A stretch of 64,000 nucleotides of DNA. It comes from Ptychodera flava. Taxonomy: Eukaryota; Hemichordata; Enteropneusta; Ptychoderidae. The notes below the pieces were generated by a model. It was not told the origin of the DNA. It searched no databases and was given only the letters and a program-made list of their open reading frames with translations. The position numbers were made by a program, and so were the translations under genes. The DNA lies in NCBI RefSeq assembly GCF_041260155.1, contig NC_091948.1, positions 5,623,501-5,687,500 on the forward strand, given 5' to 3'. Of the stretch, positions 55,263 to 64,000 are shown one piece after another (within the stretch, counting starts at the first letter, position 1; every line of letters begins with the position of its first letter).

Positions 55263-58200
55263 GTGAGTAATGTTATACTTGCAGTAAGAATTTGTCTCTA
55301 TCATGTCTTAGAACATGTGAGGACAACACTGTTGTTCCCTGCTAGCCATTTAGAGGTACAGGTTATCCGGCGATAGTCAATGCATATACCACTTTATTTG
55401 ACTGCAACATTATTAAACATTTACCGATCATTCAAAAAGAACCACAAACGAGAATATACCCCCGCCGGAAAAGAAACAAGCCAGTTTTCGGCGATTCCAC
55501 GTGACGAAAACTGAAGTTCATACCAATATTTGAAAGTAGCATGTGAGTGCTTCACGAACTCTACAGCGTGTGGAGGGGTCGCAGTCAGAAAAATTGTAAC
55601 AACTATAAGCTTGGTTATTTGACCAATCTTTTTTGAGATTGGGGATTTAGTCGAGAGATTTTGTCTGTGGCTTCTACGCTAAGTGACTGGGTACCGTACG
55701 TTGTGAGTTCGAACCAGATTGAAACCATCGTGTAAGACATCTTTTGAAAATAAAAGTTTAAATTTTTGCTCACACTTTTATTCTTCAAAATCAAGCATGA
55801 AAACTCAGGGTTGTAATTATTTAGTATCATGTAAAAGTTACAGATATTGCAAAATGGCAGTCATTCATCTTATTTGGGAGAAAAAATCTTGACATAGCAC
55901 AACGATGGTGATTACACCAAGAATTAACACATCTGTTATTTTAGCAAGAAAATCAACAAATGAAGTACCGGACACAGTTACAAAGAGTTTGCGTGGTGTT
56001 TCGCCTACTTCACCGCCAGCTTTTTTTGTAACCTGACAGGCAATTTCCTTGTGAAGGACGAAGAACCTCGATATTGTAATGAGATAGTTGCCATGGCTGA
56101 CTCTCTTATGGTCAAGTACAACTTCTCTGAGGATAGGTATATGGGCGGACGCTATCAGTGTGAGAAAGATGGACGTTTCAAACCCTTGCAGTGCTTCAAC
56201 GAAGGTATCTGTGGATGCGTAAATGCTTATGGCAACCCGATTGCCCGAACAGCAACTCCTCCGAATAGAGATCCACCTGTTTGTAAAGGTAAAATGTTTA
56301 CTATTCACCTATGTCTCTCAATCTCTGTCTCTGTCTGTCGTTGTCTGCCTGTCTGTGATTGTCTGTGTCTCTCTGTAAATCTGTCTGTCCTGTCTGTTTG
56401 TCTGTCGCCTGACTCTATCTGTCTGTCTATCTGTAAGTCTGTTTGTGCTCTCTGTCTATGTCCTGTCTGTTTGTCTGTCGCCTGTCTCCGTCTAATAGTC
56501 TGTCTGTCCGTCTCTGTTCCTCTACCTGACACTGACTTTGCATTCCCACTACGTTCATAAAGTAGTCTTAGATGGTAACATTATTTTACGCAACTGAATT
56601 GACCATCAGATCTTCTTAGGGTGGTTGAATAAGATAATACAAAATCTCTTTCTGTTTTCCAAGATTTAATATACGGCTTCGAAGTCGAAATGCATATATA
56701 CTTTCCCTCCAAATATACCCTTTTCGGAATGTAGTCAGTTTTATAATTTTTTCACCAAAATAGCAAGGGAATAATGAATTTCTGCCCCGCAGACTTTTTC
56801 CAATCAATTCACTATTGAGAGATATCTCTTTCCTGTGATCTTTCACACGTTTCAAAATTAGGTCTAAAGCCCGGTCATTGTCCACTGAGTGAAATCACCA
56901 GTTCCTGTGATATGGTATGTAACAGTGACGCTGAGTGTCCTACGAATTTGAAGTGTTGTGACACAGACTGTGGGAAAACATGTGTCGAACCGAAGCAAGG
57001 CAAGTGGTACTTTTTCTACGAGTTACACAACGGGTACAAGATGTTATATTCAGATAATTGTACAAAGTCTTACACTGTTCGAAAGGAATCTTAATGCAAA
57101 TATTGGGAAGCTGTGTCGAAAGTCAGGGGAAGGATACGCACCCCCCGTTTCGGGTACACGGTAAAATGTTCTTGAGAGTTCAAATTAAAAAGGTACAAAT
57201 TCTACAAAGTCAACCTATAATTGTCATTCTATTGGTCATTTGCCTATATATGAGGCGAAACAGAGGTCAAAACTGCAGTACATATGAGTATATCATTGCC
57301 TTTGGAGTGCGCCGCTTGACAGAAAGGATTTTTTTCCTTTTTCGTCTTGCTTTGCCATGACAAATAAACACGCCACAATATAGTAAAAACTGCTATCCCT
57401 GTCTACATGAACGGCACCGCCAATACAGATTTCATGACAAAAGCTTCTATGAGGTCCAAACTTTTGCAACTGTTCAACCATGCATGGTAAAACTTTACGG
57501 AACTAGATGTTTTAGTATAGATCGTTAAATATTTCACTGAATGTTTAATCTTGTCAGGCTGCAGGCAGAGATAAGGCTCTGCACAGTTGACCAGAATTTT
57601 AGTGTGTTTCAAGCACACAAAATACTTATCATAATAACAATTATGATAAAAGGCCAAATAAGCGCGATTTTATTCCATTACCGGCCAAAGCACGTGAATG
57701 GAGCATATCATAGACGCGGCGAAGCGCAATCGAACACTGTAGATGCTTTGGTTGGAATCTAATACCGCACTGAGAGAACGACATGTAAAGCCAAAGTATA
57801 TGGGTGTGATAGATTAATCTACCCCCTTTTAATATCGTATTATATGTTACGTCACTTAATGAGTATTTGACGTTTGTAAGCTTCAAAAACTATCTGTCAG
57901 ATTTGGTTGTTGCTGTAATAGATTATTGAAATATGCATACACTAATACAACAAAATATTTCAGATTATTTTAATAACTTTATTACATTTGGGCATTATAA
58001 GCGATTATGAAGATTGCAGTAACAGGGTTGTTAACACCATTACTTACGCAAAGTGCAGGTACTATAAAGATATTTTCAGCAGCAATTCTAGCAACCCGTC
58101 AGTTATTTGGCGCTCTGTGAATGAAATTTTGTCTCAGGGTGATACTCGTACACAAAGCCCTTGCGTTCATAGTGATGGTAGATTACTAAGAAACCATAAG

Positions 58201-59836
58201 GACATTGCCCAGGCATTTAATGTTCATTTTACTGGAATTACTGATAAGTATCGTAACTGTATCAATGTTTCAAATGATTTGAGTATTACTGCAGCATGGG
58301 TTAATTCAAAAGTTGGCTCAACCCCTGTTACTTTTCAAATTCCCCGTCTCAGTTAATTTTGTAAAAGAGCAGCTTGCTCTATTGGATGATAGTAAATCTG
58401 CTGGAAGGGACAATATATCTCCCAGACTTTTGAAACTTGGTGCAAATTGTATAGCAGATTCTGTCACCAGTATTTTCAACATGTCTATTATCAATGGCAT
58501 CTTTCCTGATTGCTTCAAAAGTGCCAAGATTGTTCCTATCCATAAGTGTGGTTCAAAAAGTGACATTAACAACTATAGGCCTATTTCTCTTTTACCTATT
58601 CTATCAAAAATTTTAGAGAAACATGTTTACAATAGTTTGTACAATTTTTGCATAGTAATAACTTAATTGTTGACTCTCAATCTGGTTTTAGAAAGTTACA
58701 TTCATGTCATACTGCCCCGCTTGAGTTAACCGATCAACTCTCAACAATATGGATCAGGGTTTGTACAGTGGCTTAATGTTTTTAGACTTGTGTAAAGCTT
58801 TCGATCTTGTTGATCATGACATGCTACTTAAGAAACTTTTTACTTATGGTGTAACTGGGTCATCTTTAAATTGGTTCCGCTCCTACCTGACCGGTAGAAA
58901 CCAGCTTGTCAGTTATATGTCTGTAAACTCTGACGTGTTACCAGTTACTTGTGGAGTCCCACAGGGCTCTATACTGGGACCACTTCTGTTTTTAATTTTT
59001 CATACTCACACACTTCTAGGTGTGCAAATTGATAACATCTTAAGTTGAGATGATCACATTAATAAGCTATGTAAGAATTTGTCTATGAGAATTGGAATTT
59101 TGCGAAAACTGCGCCCTTTCACTCAGAGAAATGTACTACTCTTGGTTTACAATGCGTTATTTCTTTCTGTAGTCGATTATTGTTGCACTGTCTGGGGTAG
59201 CACTTCCAAAACAAATCTCCAGAAATTGTATAAACTCCAGAAAAGAGCTGGCAGGGTTATTTTAGGTGTCGATACATCTGTTTCTTCTCGGATTGTTTTC
59301 ACTAGTCTCCATTGGTTGCGCATAGACTTTCGTATTACTTATTTACTGCTGTAATGACTTTTAAAGCTCTACACAATCTCGCACCTTCCTATTTATGTAA
59401 TTTATTCCATCCTCTCACAGAAATGCATCATTTAAATACGCGCAACACTAGTCATGGTAATTTATACACGCCGTCATTTAGAACTGCTATGGGTCAAAGA
59501 TCATTCGCTTATCGAGCAGTTAAAATTTGGAACGCTATTCCCTCGTCCGTTCGTAGCTGTGAAACTTTGTTATCCTTTAAATCTACATTACGTAATTATC
59601 TGTATGCTAAGCTCATGGACGAGAGCTCTGGTTTGGATTTATTGTGTCTTGTGAGACCTTTGATGACATTTCAGTTTCGCATATTCATTTATAATCTGTA
59701 TATTTATCGAAATGTCCCCAATTAAATACTTTTTCCCACATATGCTTTCCCTTTGTATGGCAATGGACTTATTTTAGAGGGCTCTGATGGAAATTACAAT
59801 CCATTTTGTAAATCAGACTACCCTCGTTAAATAAAG

Positions 59837-59892
<56 letters not shown>

Positions 59893-62800
59893 GAAGAAGA
59901 AGAAGAAGAAGAAGAAGAAGAAGATGAATGAGAAGATTGTTGATAATAGCCCCTAATCACATTCAAACACGGAAATGATTTCCTATAATTGCGAATATCG
60001 GAAGCAAATTTATTGTAACAATTGACTGCAAATTTATTTCTTTGACGTACTGTTTATACCACCTATTATTGCAATTAATCGTTTAAAAAACAAAAGGTGA
60101 AACTGCGCAATCATAAATTACTATTTCCAGCGCTTGGTAGCAAATTGTCTAAATATTTCCATAATCATACAATGCCTAATGTTTAAAATTGTCTGTAAAC
60201 CTTTGTTTACACTTTCGATAGCATCTATGTGTGAAAGCACTACTGCAGGTTGAACAGTTGTCTTATTTTGATTTCGATACTCATCAGCTGAATATACTCG
60301 GTTTCAAATTGATAGTTCAACTTTTGGCGTTCCTATCAACCTTACCTTTGCAAAATGAGGAACATTTTAGATGAAATAACAAAGTGAAATATTTTAAGAT
60401 TTCTTTGATATTACTGTGTACATTGTCATTATATTTTTTTCAGAATGCTATCCAAAAGAACACAGCTGCGCAGATAAACTGACATGTGTTCCCGAATATT
60501 TCATCTGTGACGGCATACCAGATTGCCCGGATGGAGATGACGAATGGAAGTGCAGTAAGACTTTTCTTGCATGTTCCTCACCTTTGGGTCAATTTTACCA
60601 GAAAAGATCTTGCCATATGCACATAAACAATTATATTGATTTCCATTCCGGATTTACGAATGTAACGGTTTCATCGACCTTTGATGGGAGATGTACATCT
60701 ATTTGTTTGTAATGCAGTTTTTTGGTAGTATCTATACTCTGACTTCGCTAAAGGTCGTAGGAGCTTCACTCAAAAACTCATACCATATTCATGTGGGATT
60801 TTTTTCTTTTTGATATTTGTACACGGCTGCTGTAGGGGTCTGTCGATGAGCAAAGAAATCGATAAATAAGGAGACAAGTAATTAAGTTAGTGAATAAATA
60901 AACTTTGAAAGTATTTGAAACGACAAACTCATGCACAACACATGCAGGCAGATACATGAACAGATAAAGAAATACAGACAAAAAACACAGATACAGATAT
61001 ATCTGTACAAACAGATGCATACACTCAAAATGATCTGTAAGAATATTTTGCACTTGCACGACAATGTTATGGTAATGTTATCAGCAATGTATAGGTTTGT
61101 CACCACTGCATTCCCGTCTTTGTAGCCATGGAACTTTTTGATTGTCCATTTGGAAGGAAAATCCCTATGGCATACCGCTGTGACGATTTCCCACAATGTG
61201 TTGATGCTAGTGACGAGGAAGGATGCGATGAAACCACATGTAAGTTTCTGCAAATGGGAAACGTTGATTATGAGAATTATCACAGATAACTGGCTCTTTT
61301 TGGTATGTAGTTCAAAATATCGCCTCGACCAAATCGCCTGCAAATGTACTTTTGTAGAACTGTTTACACGCAATACGCTATGTTCATTGTTGTCAGTTTA
61401 TATGAGTTGTAAATACTGGAACCATCAATTGATTGATTAATTGATATCACAGAAACATCAAACATAACAAAAGAGAGTTCTCAGTCTGAAAGAGCCTCTG
61501 TTATGATCTAAGAGTGTATCTTGTTATATTTCGTTGTGACTTTCCAGTCTTGGAACCTTCTTGATTTGGCTAAGTTGGGGATCTCTATATTATGAGTTGA
61601 TCGCCATGGATTATTAGCTTTGTTTCAGCGAAGCAGCGAAATTGCACAATTTACACATACTATACACATGCCACTTTTTACACATGCTAGACATCAGCCG
61701 CCTCGTTATGAATTCTCCGGAAAAAACTGAGCTTGCAACCCCATAGGTGTATATTTCAAAAGCTTAGCTTGTTATCATTTGTTTGCATAAAGATTGTGAA
61801 CTCCGATTGTGAACTCCGAACTTTAAATAAGGTTTATCTCAAATTTCTCTCTGAGAGATGTCTCGGAGCCTAAAAAAAGCAGCAGACATTCTTCCCATGA
61901 TTGCTACGTAAGCTTTTGATCACGAAAGTAACAGCCTCAAACGCTGCATACAGAATTTGTATAGGGGAGGGAAACCTCATTTATGTGAGAAGACGTGATC
62001 CTTATGGAAATCATGGTTACAAAATGCAAATCACAGAATTTGAAAATATTTAGGCTTCCAGAAAATTTGACTTTTATAGGGTTACGAGCTCAGTGGTTCG
62101 CAATGACTTCATTTTTTGATGTATCAGTCGTCCTGGATGCTTGAAACCGCATTAATTTTCAGCAACTTACCGTTTTATTCTTGTCTTCGTTATTTTGTCT
62201 ATACTTTCGTATAAAAGTTATGAAATTTTACTAATTTTAGATCATGCATTGCATATTGTAAAATTTTTTTGTCACCGATAAGCTCTATTTTTACTTCTCC
62301 GATTTTTCCATCAGTTGAATGCGAAACGTATAATGATGAAGGGACAATTCCACGGCATTGGGTCTGCGATGGCGGCGAGGACTGCAGAGATGGAAGTGAT
62401 GAGAAAGACTGCCGTATGTATTATACTCGAGAATTTCACTTTAGCCATGTTTGCTTATTCCTTTGTTTTTATTTAAATCTAAAAGTTACCTGAACAAGGC
62501 GTGCTACAGGTTGAAAACTCAAACCACAAAAAAGAATACCTGGGAAAAACTGACAAAGACTGTGACTGGCAGTGAATTCAAATAAGTCGAAATTTTACAC
62601 AAGATACAAACACCTCTGTATGTCAGTTTTTGCTAGATGATTTTTCAAGCGTGTCAAACAAAAACATTTCATCTTTTTTCAGCATGTGAAGAGGAGAATG
62701 GACAATATTTGTGTCCGGACGGAAAATGCATTTGGGAATACTCACTTTGCGATGGCTATATTGATTGTGAAGATGAGAGTGACGAAACCTGTAGTAGGTG

Positions 62801-64000
62801 ACATAAAAACACTCCTCTTTTTCTGCTCTGATTGGTTCCATAACCGTCAATTCGTCATCATCTTTTCAGAGGATTAGCCAGGATTTGCGAAAAAGTCTGA
62901 TTGCAATTGTTGACAACCGAATCGTGTCGTACTAGAAGTCATTTCATGATCAATAAAAACACCGCTTCGTTTGCGCAATATGTTGTATTGCAAAGGCTAA
63001 TGATGTGTAAAGACCACGTGCAGACTTTAGGGAGAAGACAAAAAACACGTACTTGTTTCCAGAATGAGTGAGTTTAACATAGTCCGTCTATGATGTCATT
63101 GTAAGTCAGGATACCCTCTGGCTATCATTCATCTACCACAACTGCTTTGTTTTGTTTTTGAACGAATCTTGAAACAAAACAGTGGTGATTATCCACAGCG
63201 TGTTGTAGATAGACGATGTATACTTATTGAGCATATAGTAATTTGACATAGTCTATTTACACGACATGTTGAGGACATGCAAGCCAGAGCACTGTTGTAA
63301 CACTTACAATGATTGGTGAGATGTAGATACCATGAGCTGACGTGCTGATACTGTTTTTTTTTGACATATCAACTCCAGAGCTGGTGACCTGTGAGAATGG
63401 AGTGTTGGTTCCGGAGAAAGATATATGCGACCACGAGGATGACTGCAATGATAACTCGGACGAGGCTAATTGCGGTATGTTAACAATGAAGTTACATACT
63501 GACTATGAAAAAATGTCACTCCTTTCTTACAGAGTGGCTTGTCAATATAACAATTATTGCTAATTACTGTATATCATGCTATTCTATCGTCAAGTCCTTA
63601 TACGTTTGTTCTTTAAGTACATTTAAAATCGAAAAGCGTTGTTGAAACAACTTCCGTTGTCAGCGGAGTATTGATATTGGAACTTTCATGAGGCTTTGAT
63701 CTCTAGGTAGAGAAAAGAAATACTATATTTATCTGATTTTTTTCCACGTATCACTTCAAGTAGTTCAGTACAATATGTTCTATACGTTATTTCTTTTTGA
63801 ATTACGGGAGTAAATTATGAAGAGTCTGCTTAATGATTGGTGTATTTTTGTAGCATAATGTTCTACTATACTGTTTATCCTGTTTAAGTCAAAATAAGGC
63901 CTACGGGTGTTACCCAATTTTGCAAATTGTTATGATAGCTATATATTGTTGTTTTTCATATTAAAGCACATGTAATCCCCTCGAGCTGCAATGCTGCCTT
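55196..64000 (+). CDS. Gene 2B: secreted Tg1-WAP-LDLa protein, cut by window end
   Basis: Paralogue of gene 2A with an intact Tg1 exon. Exons seen: 55196-55262 (signal), 56040-56288 (Tg1), 56862-56999 (WAP), then LDLa exons at 60444-60554, 61126-61239, 62315-62413, 62683-62793, 63379-63474 and the start of a sixth at 63967. All internal exons are phase 1-1 and no frame defect is seen, so this copy shows the ancestral plan. The remaining modules and the end lie beyond the window. The combination of two inhibitor-type modules with an LDLa array suggests a secreted binding or inhibitor protein; that is inference. Confidence 0.85.
56040..56288 (+). CDS. Gene 2B exon 2: thyroglobulin type-1 domain
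   Basis: After CTGACAG the exon encodes [35 protein letters not shown] and PPVC: the six cysteines and PLQC/C-x-CV signature of a Tg1 repeat, with Gly in place of the usual Trp in CWCV. Tg1 domains often inhibit cysteine proteases. 249 bases, phase 1-1, donor AAAG|GTAAAA. Confidence 0.9.
56313..56525. repeat. (TCTG)n-type microsatellite, copy B
   Basis: Counterpart of 19818-19975. Confidence 0.9.
56862..56999 (+). CDS. Gene 2B exon 3: WAP domain
   Basis: Protein identical to the copy A exon; five third-position differences (Leu, Ser, Thr, Cys, Pro codons), none changing a residue. Same CAAG|GCAAGT GC-AG donor. Confidence 0.92.
58313..59725 (+). pseudogene. Reverse transcriptase remnant of the LINE
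   Basis: Spread over at least four open pieces (58313-58666, 58749-59048, 59079-59354, 59312-59725) in two frames, preceded by a linker region in the piece 57988-58356. No endonuclease domain is present, so the copy is 5'-truncated and cannot be active. Confidence 0.85.
59838..59924. repeat. (ATA)n-(GAA)n tail
   Basis: About 53 bases of ATA then about 34 of GAA at the 3' end of the LINE. The Tyr- and Ser-rich minus frame is an artefact. Confidence 0.95.
60444..60554 (+). CDS. Gene 2B LDLa exon 1 (six-cysteine)
   Basis: [31 protein letters not shown] and DDEWKC. Acceptor TTTTTCAG, donor TGCA|GTAAGA. Confidence 0.93.
61126..61239 (+). CDS. Gene 2B LDLa exon 2 (four-cysteine)
   Basis: [19 protein letters not shown] then CVDASDEEGC. 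Cysteines 1 and 3 absent as in copy A; one calcium-loop Gly is Ala here (DASDE). Confidence 0.9.
62315..62413 (+). CDS. Gene 2B LDLa exon 3 (four-cysteine)
   Basis: ECETYNDEGTIPRHWVCDG then [10 protein letters not shown]. Same cysteine loss as copy A. Confidence 0.9.
62683..62793 (+). CDS. Gene 2B LDLa exon 4 (six-cysteine)
   Basis: CEEENGQYLCPDGKCIWE then [18 protein letters not shown]. Intact splice sites, phase 1-1. Confidence 0.93.
63379..63474 (+). CDS. Gene 2B LDLa exon 5 (four-cysteine)
   Basis: [20 protein letters not shown] then [11 protein letters not shown]. Cysteines 1 and 3 absent. Confidence 0.9.
63967..64000 (+). CDS. Gene 2B LDLa exon 6, start only
   Basis: After ATATTAAAG the frame reads HVIPSSCNAA, aligned to the start of copy A exon 35081-35206 ([10 protein letters not shown]). 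Cut by the window edge. Confidence 0.75.

Larger units (their letters stand above)
58011..59925 (+). mobile_element. CR1/Jockey-group LINE, 5'-truncated and decayed, copy B only
   Basis: Reverse transcriptase motifs in order: SKSAGRDNISPRLLK, NNYRPISLLPILSKILEKH, FLDLCKAFDLVDHDMLL, TCGVPQGSILGPLLF, then a jump to LGVQIDN, and a C-terminal part with DYCCTVWG and LQKLYKLQKRAGR. Several frame changes, and the FADD/YADD catalytic block is deleted near 59010. It ends in (ATA)n then (GAA)n. Copy A (about 27495-27515) has the empty site, so it inserted after the duplication. Confidence 0.85.
53720..64000. repeat. Tandem duplication, copy B (cut by window end)
   Basis: Partner of copy A. LDLa exon 1 differs at three of 111 bases and the WAP exon at five of 138, with introns clearly alignable, so the duplication is old enough to have diverged but is readable throughout. 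The copy continues beyond the window. Confidence 0.9.

Noticed and set aside
59769..59966. Ser/Tyr-rich minus frame
   Set aside because: Translation of the (ATA)n-(GAA)n tail of the LINE.

Overview
This is animal nuclear DNA: AT-rich, with small exons of about 40-250 bases separated by long introns, almost all at intron phase 1, GT-AG borders, and many transposable elements. The protein modules (CUB, LDL-receptor class A, thyroglobulin type-1, WAP) are extracellular animal modules. The repeat mix (Penelope-like, CR1/Jockey-group LINE, tRNA-derived SINE, PIF/Harbinger-like and hAT-like DNA elements, hairpin MITEs) suggests a marine invertebrate, perhaps a deuterostome such as an acorn worm. 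The species cannot be fixed from the sequence. All calls come from reading splice sites, phases and motifs by eye.

Layout. 1-6.7 kb: no gene seen; it holds a 3.1-kb element with terminal inverted repeats (TIRs) and a TTA target duplication. 6.7-11.7 kb: gene 1 (+), seven exons, a small single-pass membrane protein with signal peptide, one CUB, one LDLa, a transmembrane helix and a cytoplasmic tail, Neto/LEV-10-like. 11.7-14.4 kb: intergenic with a Harbinger-like MITE. 14.4-50.5 kb: gene 2A (+), a secreted protein with signal peptide, a broken Tg1 domain, a WAP domain and 18 LDLa modules, ending at a stop and poly(A) signals near 50.34-50.50 kb. 53.7-64.0 kb: gene 2B (+), a tandem copy of gene 2A with an intact Tg1 exon, running off the right edge in its sixth LDLa exon.

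Main results. (1) The two genes are a large tandem duplication, so each copy shows the empty site for insertions in the other: at least eight insertions lie only in copy A, and one clear insertion, a LINE, lies only in copy B. (2) Gene 2A has lost its Tg1 domain through a 34-base frameshifting deletion and a 2.7-kb element inserted in the coding exon. The exon is phase 1-1, so skipping it keeps the frame, and the WAP exon differs between copies only at synonymous sites. (3) Seven of the 18 LDLa modules lack exactly cysteines 1 and 3, which pair in this fold, giving a four-cysteine LDLa subtype interleaved with normal modules. The last eight exons fall into a repeating 4C-6C-6C unit. (4) A head-to-head Penelope-like element between two (TA)n tracts sits in a gene 2A intron, and both arms share one frameshift.

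How the genes relate: both families are extracellular and LDLa-bearing. Gene 1 looks like a membrane receptor accessory protein; gene 2 looks like a secreted protein joining protease-inhibitor-type modules to a long calcium-dependent ligand-binding array. Any joint function is unknown.
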